From NCBI GenBank assembly GCA_037957365.1, contig JARHVA010000158.1, positions 739,001-803,000 of the forward strand: a stretch of 64,000 bases of DNA. The letters are read 5' to 3'. A program made the position numbers and the translations under genes. The DNA comes from Torreya grandis (lineage: Eukaryota; Streptophyta; Pinopsida; Cupressales; Taxaceae). Every line of letters starts with the position of its first letter. Within the stretch, counting starts at the first letter, position 1. Shown here in pieces: positions 49,348 through 60,470 of the stretch. The notes beneath the pieces were generated by a model. That model made no database searches and was not told the DNA's origin. It was given only the letters and a program-made list of their open reading frames with translations.

Positions 49348-50738
49348 TGTTTTGATTCTATGTTTCTAAATCTGAAATATAACTTGCTTGTATTGGTGAT
49401 TTGATCCCTTAGAGTCTCACAAGTGTAAACCTTAGTTGCTTGAACATGTAAGATCATATATTGAAGAGGTTTTGAAGAAGCTATACATTGAACGTATGCA
49501 TTAGGAAAAATAGTATAGGCCACCTTACCTTTTGGAGGGGTGATAGGATGGACCTAGTTAGAGGAAAAGTAGCTATCACCCTCTTGGGGGAGAGGAAGAG
49601 AAGGAAATTCTTTCCTGTGCATAAGATATGATATTGAAACTCGATAGGTGGTTGTTAGCTTATGCATTGGATCCTCTAGGTAGAAACCATGTATGTGGGA
49701 TAAAATGAATGTAATTAGAGTTATAAGTATAACAATATGTTTATAAAGAATAGTCCACATGAGAGAGATCAAACAAGGGATAGAGAGCACGAAATTGTGC
49801 ACTAAAGCATAAAGAACTTTTACATGTGCTATGATATGTCTAATATGTGTGGCAAGATAAACTTGAAAATTTTTCCATATGAGAGATAGAAATCAAAGGG
49901 TAGAGAACATGGAATTCTGCATTAACGCATAAAGAGCTTTAACATGAAACATAATATTTCTAACATGTTTAGCAAAATAGAGGTGGTAATTATTCAACAT
50001 GAGAGAGAGTGTGTGTGTGCAAAAGAAATATTGAAATCTTGTGCATATTTAGCAATAAATTTTATAATATCATCCCTTATTATGAAAATTAAGTATGAAA
50101 GGGAAAGAATAAAACTTTGCATTAACATATTGTAAACTTCATCGTTCATGTACATGATAAGACCAAGTACAGTCTCCTTATTATTTGCAAGAAATGTAAG
50201 AAATATTTGGAAATAAGTGAGATCCATATTTGTTTTGATGTGCAATATGAGTTTAGATGTAAAGTGGTACCTCAAGAAGCAATGGAACCTAGGATATGCA
50301 ACTAGGGTTTGAAAGATGATTATTTAAAAAATAACTATGAAATTTTGAAATTTAAAGTGAATTTTTGAGTTAAGTATGCAAGTAAAAAATCAAAAATTTA
50401 TTGAGAAAATTGTGATTTAGAGAGACCTAGTATATGCAACTAGGGTTTTGAAAAATAAATATTTTTAGAAATTATTATTGAATTTTGAAATTTGAAGTGA
50501 ATTTTTTATTTTAATATGCTAGTAAAAATCAAAATTTTATTGGAAAATCACTCGGAAAATATTGAGACCTAGTATGGGCAACTAGGGTTTGAAAGAAAAT
50601 TATTTTAAAATTACTATGAAATTTTAAAATTTAATGCTAATTTCTAATTTTATTATGTAGGTAAAAAATTTAAAAAAAAAGGAAAAATCAGTAAGAAATT
50701 TACCCTAGGGTTTCTAGGGTTTTTATGCGCAAACAATG
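49348..50738 (-). pseudogene. D gag N-terminal region and leader, decayed
   Basis: Minus-strand sequence between primer site and gag C-terminus, AT-rich, with only short frames (49554-49802, 49994-50275). A triple direct repeat of an 'AACTAGGGTTTGAAA' word lies at about 50300-50600. Confidence 0.45.
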
Positions 50739-50754
50739 TAAGTCAGGTTCACCA
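50739..50754 (-). other. Primer-binding site of D
   Basis: The reverse complement reads TGGTGAACCTGACTTA, 2 nt from the LTR. It is one base different from the site of E. Confidence 0.75.
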
Positions 50755-50756
50755 AA

Positions 50757-51935
50757 TGATTTAACAATTTTAGAAATATCGGTGTATTATTCCTAATTTA
50801 ATTAAAGGGTCTGAATAGTAACATCAGTAAATAAATAAACAATAATTAAGTTACTAATTTGTAAAAATTAATTATAATTTAGACTTTTTAAAAAATAGTA
50901 ATGAGAGGGGGAAAATCAAACTTAGTTATAAACCAACTGATACGAATGAGACAAGGCCTGATACTCATTATGCAGGACTGGGACATTGTCATAAACTAAG
51001 ATCTAAACTTCATTTTATGATTGGATAGGAGCATTAAAACTAAATAGGAGTGGCACCAACATTGTATTCCACTTTTGTCTCTATTATCTTGAGGATCTGA
51101 GCTTTTTGGGTTTTGTTCACCAGGTCTGTGTGATCCTATCCATGAAGTTTCAGTAATTGGAAGTCTGTAGAGCTCCTTGTATAATAGAGCTTCTATTCAA
51201 ACCCTATCTTCCATTATGCTTTGACCAATTTTAAGCAAGAGGGTGGGGGGAGAGTGTGTGTAAGATTCACTGGACGTGGATCCACTCCCCTTATGTGGGG
51301 ACACTGTCTACATACCAATACTCCGAAGCAAGATCAAGCCATTTGTAGTTCTCCCATTTGATGTGCTTTTTTCAATTGTGTGTATGAAAATGTAGAATGC
51401 TAAATTAGATGTACTTGAGGTGGCTAGGGACAGGTGTAAGGATTTGAATAAGCTTATAAGTGTGTTGGTTGGTTGTATGTAGAGAATAGGCAAGATTTCT
51501 TTAGTATTCTTGCTTGTTTAGTGATAGTTTCCAACCCTCTCCAAATGATCTTTGAATGGGATTTTATAGGGATCTATTGGTCATGGGTTGAATGTGCTCG
51601 CATTAGGCTGACAAGGAGAAGGATAGGGAACTAGAAGAAATTGATTGTTGGGGCTAGAATTAGACTTCGAAAATAGCACCAAAAGTAGATAGAAGTGGCA
51701 TCAGTGTTATATTCCTAGTGTGGTGCTATTGTCCTGAGCAGATGGGACCTGGGGGGATGGATCTATCCTAGAAAAGGGGTCTGGCTCAACTGGGATCAAG
51801 TCTGGAAGGATAGGAATGACTAAAAATCATTGAAAAGATGCTTATGAGGGTCATGAGAGCAAGATAGAGGGACATAAGGGTTGGGTGTCATTACCCACGC
51901 TCAAGTTACAAATTTTTACATTTTATATGATTACA
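50757..51935 (-). repeat. 5' LTR of D (minus sense)
   Basis: 1,179 bp, collinear with 44415-45589; plus-strand ends TGATTTAAC and ATGATTACA. Confidence 0.87.
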
Positions 51936-52781
51936 GTAATCTTAACTTGCAACCTGAACTGTTTGGCTCATCCACTCACCTACAAACATATAAAAAAAGA
52001 TATAAATCATGAAATAAGAACGTTCACATCCTCTATAAATAATTCTAATAAGTGGTTTGTACATATAAGCTCATACAAAGAGAAAATATAAGGTATGGGG
52101 ATTAGCATATAGAAAAGAGCAGTCAACTTCTTAAGCATGGTTCATGAAACATAGGCAACCAATCTCTAGAATCCTACCATTACTGTGAAGTATACCAAGT
52201 TTACTAATAACACACAAGAGCATTTGACCTAAAACCTCTCCTACTGGTCGTACCAAGAAGAAACATGTTGACCAATTTTATATGCTAAGAAGAGCAATGA
52301 AGAAGTGAAATAGTTTTAAATATTTTTTGAGACTTACAAAGTAAATCAAATTTTAAGATGAGTTCATGGAAGTTGAATATCCACTGTAGAATCTTACCAC
52401 ATATGCCACACTCCTTTAAAAGTTGTACAACTACCCAAATCCTCCTTTTTCCAACTATTTTCTTGATTTCAGTTAGGAACTTGGAAGTTTTTCAATTAGT
52501 ACTGACATGATTGATAGGATATGACATATTGGACATTAAAAGGTAGTAAGGAATACTTTTATATCAAGGAAAACCATACAACCTCCATTAATGACTCAAA
52601 TATAACCCTTAAGTGGCATGAAATGACTTAGGACTAAATTTGACTATGACCAAGGTTAAAATCATATTAAATGACATCAAAAAGACTATGACACAACCCA
52701 TTACATCTTATAGGACCCCTATATAAAGTTTTGAACTATAGGGGGTTGACTTATTTTGACTTTTGGTCAAAATAGTCAACA

Positions 52782-54596
52782 AGGACATCATAAATCATAT
52801 TTGAAACCTTAAGACAAAAATATGAAACCCTAAAAAGATGACACCCTAAGGGTAACCTAGGGTTTAGCATAGTTCAATATGTGTACAAGTTCACAAATAT
52901 GATTCACCTTATTTTGGTTTTAGAAACCCTAATATGAAAGAAACTAGTTGAATAATTCAAATAGATAAATATGGCATTCAAGCATACATATAAATGTAAA
53001 ATATTGAAACTGGTTGTAATGATTTAACAAGTGGCATATGCTAAATTTAATAATTATAAAAAGGGATGAGTGCTTAGCTTTTCTAGTAGATTGTCTAACT
53101 GTGACTGTATTATGAAAGTGGAGATTAAACCAAAGCATGCATGTGATTTATTTGTTTCAAGAGTTTCACTTCTATTTGTGCAAGGTTGGTTCTATTAGAT
53201 TTGGGTTAGTATCATCAGTCAATAATGACTTGTGATGGTTGGTATTGACTTGTGTGGAAATGAAGTACTGTGACCATATGGTCTCCCTTCCCTATATCTA
53301 TAATCTTTGTATGTGTGATCTCAAACCCTGATGATGCACATAACTCCATAAATCAACCTCCTTCACCTTAAAAATAAGAAACCTACAAAAATTGAAAAAG
53401 TGTAATGGACTAATCTGATATTTGACCTCAATCACACCCATTTGATGATTATCTTTTGCCTACGTATCTGATACTCTGAAGATGAAAATCAAGCCACATG
53501 TATTTCTCCCACCTAGTGTGATTATGTAATTATGTTCTTTCACTATATGCATGCAACTAATGATTTGACTAAATGATACTTAACAATGCTTGCTTTAAGT
53601 TAGCTTTAGTCTATTTCAAACTTAGCTTGTGACTGCTCCTAGTGAAAGAATCATAATTTGGGAAGAATAGGGAAATTTTGCTAAATGTGCAATAATGTAT
53701 AGATGTGTACTAGATAAGTGCCAAGTACGTTTTGGATGTGACCTTGAATTGTTTATATATGAGTCCAATTAGATGTTTTTTCATGCCACTAACATGTTAG
53801 ATATATTGGGTGACCCTAATGAAAGGTTTTATTTTAAAAAGTAACCATTTCTCAGAGGGGGTCAGTTTCAATTGGATCGATTCAATACCAAATGATGATA
53901 TTGGTAGAATCAACCTGTGTACAAGTGGATTGAACTAAAGGTTTCAAGATGTCTATGCATGATATTTAGCAAGTTTCAAATAGACATTAAGGTTCCTTTA
54001 GGTGTGTAAGGATAGAATTTAATGGTTAAATCATAAGATAACATGTAAGTGTGAGATAATGGTAGATTAATATCATGTTTATGGGCTCAAGTCATGTATG
54101 GTAAATGTGTGTCAAGCTTTCCATTTTCAAGTATTGAATACCAAAATGTAGTATCTACACTATGTCACTATGACAAAAACATGTCATTTGGAAATTCTAA
54201 AAATGAAAATAGGTACTAAATTTGTTTATAATTTTAAAACAAGCAATCATAATTTTTGATATTCTATAGTTATATGCTATAATTATTCTCCAATAGTTTA
54301 TTTGGTATGGCTTGTATTATCCCATCCTTACTTGACATTGTCCCATATTTGATATGACACTTGCATAACAATATCAAGTGCCTTTAATAATATAGGGCTC
54401 ACTTTACTCAAGTCTCATGCCATCTCTTTATGCTTATATTTAGATTTTTAAAGGCAATCAAGGTATAATGTGACTTAAGGCTAATGTGCCCACTTATTAT
54501 GTAGGATATCATTCTATAATATATCTTGATTAATGTAAAAATCATGCTTTCAACTACTAAATTATTTCTTAGAAGGCAATTATTGAAACTGCAACA
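52782..54596. other. Spacer between the A array and element E, with a diverged D-type LTR piece
   Basis: AT-rich, no supported gene. The stretch 53460-53530 (GATACTCTGAAGATG, then AATCAAGCCACATGTA and TTCTCCCACC) is a diverged relative of D LTR sequence near 51315-51370, so an older LTR of this family lies here in minus orientation. The rest is unassigned. Confidence 0.45.
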
Positions 54597-55360
54597 TGTG
54601 TAATGATATAAAATGTCATTTGAGTGCAATGATCATCTACAACCATCTCAAGCCCATAATACATAGAATTCCAATCTCAAGCCTCATTCAAATCACTCAA
54701 GTTAATAGTCATATTAACATTCACTTGCACTTACACCAAGCACTTAGGTAGGAGAACTACATCCAGCTTTATCCCTCCTCGGAGTATTGGTATGTAGGTA
54801 ACTCTCAACACAGTGGGGTGTTAAGGATGTTCAACCTACCCAACTAACATCACACTTTTGCTACTTGTGACATTTGAATACCCTAAAAATATGGAGATGA
54901 GGGGTTTACTCCCAAATCATCTAAAAAAAGTGCACAGATAGTGAATCAGAGCTCATCCACATAGGTATAGGCAGGTCAAACCCAGTCGAAGGTGCACCAA
55001 GAATATCATACAGTTCTTGCACAATGGACATTAGTATTGAAAGTGGGACACTAACACCCCAAAACTACTATATAAGGTATAATGTTACTATCCAAGCGGG
55101 TTTATGACACCTGGACCCTGTTTGTGACACTTAGATCTACTTCCACACTAGTTTTTAGCCTCTAGATCATACGTCTTAATTAGTTTCTAGCTAAGTACTT
55201 ATTTGTGTCATTCATTGCTATTTTTATAAATATCAAATTAGGTCAATTCTTGCACAAATCAATGGATGTATTTATTGCATATTTCTACCCTAATTTACTA
55301 TACTCATACCCTTTGACAACCTAGGGCTTACACTTCATAAACCCAAAAACATATAAATTA
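54597..55360 (+). repeat. 5' LTR of E, internally deleted
   Basis: Starts TGTGTAATGATATAAAATG, similar to the start of the 3' LTR at 63046. From 54637 on it matches 63550 onward closely. Confidence 0.82.
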
Positions 55361-55362
55361 TT

Positions 55363-55378
55363 TGGTGAACTTGACTTA
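55363..55378 (+). other. Primer-binding site of E
   Basis: TGGTGAACTTGACTTA, 2 nt after the LTR; one base different from the D site. Confidence 0.75.
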
Positions 55379-56214
55379 CTTTGAATAGTGAAATAAACCC
55401 TAACCTTAGGGTTTATGTTTCTAGCCTTTTAAGACCCACATTCAGATTTCATATCCCTGTATTTCCTAATTCATATTTCATATAATCATGATAATAATGA
55501 CAAATGAAGTTTATTACTTTTTGATGTAAATTTTCTAGCTTCTCTTACATGTTTGTTTGCTTTCATTTGGAATGAATTCAAATATGAAATAAATACAAAT
55601 GTACATGATGCTTTAAATTAGTTCAAATGTATGTCATATTTCATCATTTCTCTAACATGTTATCTTTCTCTTGTGTGGAATTCAATTAAGAAGCAACTCT
55701 TTACACAGATAGAGGATATATTACATAATATAACAAACACACTACCTAAAATTAACAAGTCTCATTTAGATTCTTTTTACTCTTTGGTTCACTTTGATTC
55801 CATACCTATCACTACTAGACATAAGAAAACATTAGTGGTTTCACTTATCCCTCTTATTTCTCAACCCTACACATCTAGCTACCATCTCGCCTCTACTACC
55901 AACTCTATGCTTGAGTAAACCTGGTAGTCTATGATATGATGTCCACATGTGGTCCCAAAGCATGGTAGGTTAGCAAAACCCATGGCAAAGTTTTGTTGAC
56001 CAAAGCAATTATTCTTCAGCCACAATCTCCATTTTAGAGCTCCTACAACATTATGACACATATAAAGATATTTTGTATGCAGTACTATGTGATACTAAGG
56101 TGCCTCACACAATAGAGCCAACTTATGTTGCTTTCATAATCAACACTATAAAATGCATTGAAGATCATATTTCATTTTAAAAAGATCTCCCACTTTAACA
56201 CATCATAGATCTAC
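55379..56214 (+). pseudogene. E leader and gag remnant
   Basis: Only 0.84 kb separates primer site and protease, too short for a full gag. A 95-codon open frame at 55631-55918 (including FDSIPITTRHKKTLVVSLIP) is unrecognised. Most of gag is deleted. Confidence 0.45.
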
Positions 56215-56660
56215 ACCTACCTCTCTACATTTCATTACAGATTAATGAGGTGGGTGTCAAATGAGTATTAGTTGATAATGGATTAGGGTTGAACATTTGT
56301 AATATATCTTTTCTTCAGCTTCTTAATATACATGCTAAGTATTTGAATCCTTTTGATATGAACATCTTAGGGTTTGATAATATTGCATGCAAATTTTTGG
56401 GTTAAAACACACTAAACCTTACATTGGGACCTAAAACACCACCTATAACATGTCAAGTTATGCCTAACGATCTTAATTATAATATATAACTTGGAAGACC
56501 TTGGATTCATGATATACATGTAATTACATCACCTTTATATGCATGTTTAAAGTTAAACTACAAATTTCATATCTACACATGCCCTAAGGATCAAGAACCA
56601 TTCAAATATTGCCAACATATAAAGCCTTCACACAGTTATATTCCTTGCATGGATTTTGCT
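56215..56660 (+). pseudogene. E protease
   Basis: The frame reads VLVDNGLGLNICNISFLQLL, the gypsy protease active site with DNG in place of DSG, then NYNI-stop-LGRPWIHDIHV and YTCPKDQEPFKYC, matching the conserved YNILLGRPWIH segment. The Asp is kept; Ser is Asn. Confidence 0.8.
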
Positions 56661-56760
56661 ACATCACCCCTCTAGTCTACTCTTCAGAGTTCACATAACT
56701 CCCTCAAAAACCTCTAGAGCACGTGATAACATATTCACTTTTCCCTTTGCATTGTGATAT

Positions 56761-56870
56761 TTCCAAAAAATGGGTTACATAGGATAGGGCCTCGAAAAAT
56801 ATGAACAAGGAATTTTTAATCTTATTGAGGCATATGATCAACAAGGTGGGCAAGGAATTGGATATAAAAA
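56761..56870 (+). pseudogene. G-patch domain of E
   Basis: KMGYIG-stop-GLEKYEQGI, then GGQGIGYKNN, the G-patch pattern after the protease; it is the counterpart of 48635-48780 in D. Confidence 0.65.
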
Positions 56871-57324
56871 TAACACATCTAATGCCAAGTCTTCTCAACA
56901 TATAGTGTTTTATCCACCCATTTCATGGGTAAATAGTATAGTAAATCATGTTTTTACATTTTAGTTGTTTACCCCAATCTTATTGATGATATCATTTCTC
57001 CATATTTACCTACTTTTGATGAATTTATTAATGAAGAGGCTCTCTTAGAATTCTTAAGGGCATATGAGGATCTCCCTTCCTTCTATCATAAAAATAAGTT
57101 TCCTTATTCTATAAATGCCTAGGCATACTTTGGTGACTACTCAGATAATTTAGATGACATTTCACCTGACATGGATGGACAATCCCTACAACATCGTACA
57201 CTATTGATCAATCAACATTACTTAACAAAAAGATAATTGAGTTCAATTATGACACTGATACTGAACCTTGCATCATATTATTGGCTTATACCTTATGTAA
57301 AAAAGAAGACATAGATATTTGATA

Positions 57325-58090
57325 AATTTTAAAGGACTTCCATGAAGTTTTCATTTGGGCCTATTCTGATATGCCTAGCATTGATCCTTCAATCACAGTA
57401 CACAGGATTACACTCTATCTCGATGTAAAGCTGGTTAAAAAAAAAATTCAAAAAATACATCCCAACATAGCTCTTTTATTCAAATATGAGATCTAGTGGC
57501 TCGTTGATGTTGATTTCATTTGACCAGTTGCTCATCCAGAATGGGTTAACATTATCCAAGTTATTAAACCAAACAGACCAATATGATGTTGTTGTGATTC
57601 TATAGACTTAAACAAAACATTCCTAAGGATGTTTTTCCTCTACCCAACATCAATATCTACAAAATAATCTCTTTCATAGATGGTTTCATTGGTTATAATC
57701 AAATTTAGATCATTGAGGAAGATCAAGAAAAAACTTCTTTTACCACACAATGGTGCACTTTTTGCTATATATTCATACCTTTTGGATTAAAGAACATAAG
57801 AGCAACATACCAATGAACAATGATCCATATATTTCATTATCTCATTCATAAAATAGTTGGAGATTATGTCGATGACTTGTTTGTAAAATCAAATGAGTGA
57901 CAACACCATGTAGTATATTTATGACATATTTTCAAAAGATAGAGAAAGTACAATGTATGACTAAATCCCAAGAAATGTGTCTTTGGGGTTTCATCTGGTA
58001 AACTCTTGGGATTCATAATATCCCAGCATGGCATCAAGGTTGAACCAAATAAAGTCAAATCTAAAATGGACATGCCTCCTACAAACTTAT
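57325..58090 (+). pseudogene. E reverse transcriptase
   Basis: RT of Ty3/gypsy type, which copies element RNA to DNA in the particle. Order: ILKDFHEVFIWAYSDMPSID at 57325, PEWVNIIQVIKP, SIDLNKTF, IPFGLKNIRATYQ, YVDDLFVKSNE (YVDD at 57865-57876, intact), LNPKKCVFGVSSGKLLGFII and KVEPNKVKSKMDMPP. Many stops and a few shifts, but the motif order is complete. Confidence 0.9.
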
Positions 58091-58119
58091 AATAACTTCA
58101 TTCCCTACAAGACAAGATT

Positions 58120-58430
58120 AGGCAATATGTTGCTTTATGGCACAACTAGCATATAAGACTCAATCATTCACCAAATTACTTAATAAGGATACACAATTTG
58201 AATGGGATATCACATGTCAAGAAAGCTTTGACACACTCAAATAATACTTGTTGAACCCACCTATATTGGTACCACCAACACCTAATAAACCACTTCTCCT
58301 CTACCTCTCAGCGATAGATCATGCACTCGGTGCACTCTTGGCACAACAGGATGATCAACATAAAGAACAAGTTATTTACTACATCATTCATACACTTGTT
58401 GACTATAAATGAAATTATCTAATAATATAA
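58120..58430 (+). pseudogene. E RNase H
   Basis: RT-linked RNase H: LLLYLSAIDHALGALLAQQD near 58300-58350, then VIYYIIHTLVDYK (normally YYxSxxL...E). Stops present. Confidence 0.75.
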
Positions 58431-58616
58431 AAACAATTTTTGACACTATATGATTAACAATGAGACATAAATTATTACAAAATCCAATCTTTTAATGTTT
58501 CTTATGTCAAAACCACATCTATCAAGCCATATTGCAAAATGGGTCAAGTTACTCACTGAATTCAACCTAAATATTATGTTACAAAAATTAGTAAAGGGCC
58601 AGATAATCATAGACAA

Positions 58617-59100
58617 TTGGAAGTAACACTGTTATTAGACACAAATCCTATCAATGGTGATTTTAGCAACAACTTCATAACTTATAATACCACTTTTGAC
58701 ACATGGACAATGTTCTTTAACAGTTCTATATGTGCATCTAGTGTTGGGGTAGAAATTATTTTCAACAACCCACTTGGGCACATAGTACCCCTTGCTTATT
58801 GACTCAATTTTTCATGTACAAATAATATCATAGAATATGAGGCCCTTATCCTCAACCTTCAAGCAACTTAGGCTCTCCAAATAAAATCAATTAAGACTTA
58901 TGGTGATTTACAATTGGTTTTTAGTTAGGTTACATATATCTACCAAACCATAGAATAATGTCTCATTCCCTACAAGAATATGATTCAATGTTTACAAGCT
59001 CAGTTTGAAAACTTCTCTATTAAAAACATTCTTTGTAAAGACAATCATCATGTTGATGTAATGCCTAGTGCAACATCATTGATCCCCATTGACATCAATG
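58617..59100 (+). pseudogene. E second RNase H-like domain (aRNH type)
   Basis: TWTMFFNSSICASSVGVEII, then GHIVPLAY, LNFSCTNNIIEYEALILNLQ and YGDLQLV. This is the additional RNase H domain seen in Tat-lineage gypsy elements. The first catalytic Asp (usually in FDGSS) is Asn here; the Glu in EYEAL and the Asp in GDLQLV are kept. Confidence 0.78.
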
Positions 59101-59369
59101 ATGACCACACTATCTTCACCATCAAATTATTATAGTCACCAACAATATCCCATGCTAACCTCATAACTCTAATAGTTTTAGCCACCATGTGTAGTACAAT
59201 ATTATCTGAATGGTTTTCAAATATATACAATTTTCTACACAAATCAATTACACCAAATACTTTTACCAGGAATGATAAGAACAAATTACATAGAAATGTC
59301 CTTCGCTACATCATCATCAATGGGACTTATTCAAATGATCTTGTAAGGGACACTTACTCAGCTATCTTA

Positions 59370-60470
59370 TAGCCAAAGAGGCTAAGTTAGCCATTAGCCA
59401 CATACACGATAGTGAATGTGGTGGCCATTTCAATGATAAAATAATGTCACACAAATTAATTCAAAAGGAATATTATTGGCCAACCATAGAACAAGAATGT
59501 CAAGAATATTCTAAATTATGAGATAAATGTTAATGACATGGAAACCTACACCATGTCCCTTTCATAGTAGTTACAACTTATTACATCCCCATGGTCGTTC
59601 ATGTTATGGGGATTTGATATAATTGATAAGATAAATCTAGAATCAATAAGAGGTCAAAAATTCATTATTACATCTACAAAATACTTTACAAAATGGGTGG
59701 AGGCCATTCCATTACAATCTACAAAAGGAGAGAATATATGTCATTTTCTCATGACCAACATTATTTGCCATTTTGGCCTCTCATCGACCATAGTTACATA
59801 TAACATAACTTCTTTCAAGAACAAAATAGTGAAGAAATTTTGTGCTAAATACAAGATCTGACACACATTCTCTACTCCTTACTACCCATAGGGTAATGGC
59901 TAAGCAAAGGCTACCAACAAGATAATTAATAATATCCTTAGTAAAACGGTAACCAAATTTGGTGATGATTGGCACAATCAGCTCATTTATGCACTATGGC
60001 CCTACTGCACCAATATTCACACACCAATAGGAGCTACTCTATATTCACTTGTATATGGCATATAAGTAGTTATCCCACTAGAATTATAAATCCCATCCTT
60101 ATAGGTATCCCTTAAAGGGATTATTACAGATGATCAATATAGAGAAAGATGTCTCCATGAATTGGAATAGTTGAATCACACATGCATCCAAGTTATAGAA
60201 CATCTTAGAGAATACTATAAATGAATCCAATGGGCCTACAATAGCCATGTTCATAGTAGAGAATTCAAAGTTATTGATCTCATCCTCAAAGAGAATCTCA
60301 AATATGTCAATAACAAAGAAGAGACAAATGACAAATTTTAACCAAATTGGTTTGGCCCATATATAATAATTGAAAAGCTTAGCTCAAAGGTATACTATCT
60401 AGCTTCACTTAACAGTAAGGTTATTAAGAACCCATTGAACATCATGCATCTATGGAGATTATATACATAA
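59370..60470 (+). pseudogene. E integrase
   Basis: Zinc-binding region HIHDSECGGHFNDKI ... YYWPTIEQECQEY near 59400-59510; core WGFDIIDKINLESI and YFTKWVEAIPL at 59600-59710; C-terminal chromo-like end with NWFGPYIIIEKL and NIMHLWRLYT at 60350-60470. It would insert the cDNA. Of the D-D-E triad the first Asp remains, the second (usual DN-T-F) reads YNITSF, and the Glu reads AKATNK, so two residues are lost. Confidence 0.87.

Larger units (their letters stand above)
44415..51935 (-). mobile_element. Element D: minus-strand Ty3/gypsy derivative with gag but no pol
   Basis: LTRs at 44415-45589 and 50757-51935; 5-bp duplications GTGAT (44410-44414) and GTAAT (51936-51940). On the minus strand the 5' LTR is 51935-50757, followed by a TGGTGAACC primer site; a purine tract AAAGTGTGGGCAAA precedes the 3' LTR. 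Inside are gag, a G-patch and a 3-kb 3' region; no RT or integrase. It shares LTR motifs, primer site and 3' region with element E. It lies in LTR R4; the host sequence rejoins as in R1 near 5795. Confidence 0.87.
40466..52781 (-). repeat. LTR R4 of family A (4.79 kb, interrupted by element D)
   Basis: Starts TGTTGAGT at 40466 and ends AGTCAACA at 52781; removing D leaves about 4.79 kb. It is the 5' LTR of the rightmost minus-strand unit, next to its primer site and gag, and the right edge of the array. Confidence 0.85.
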
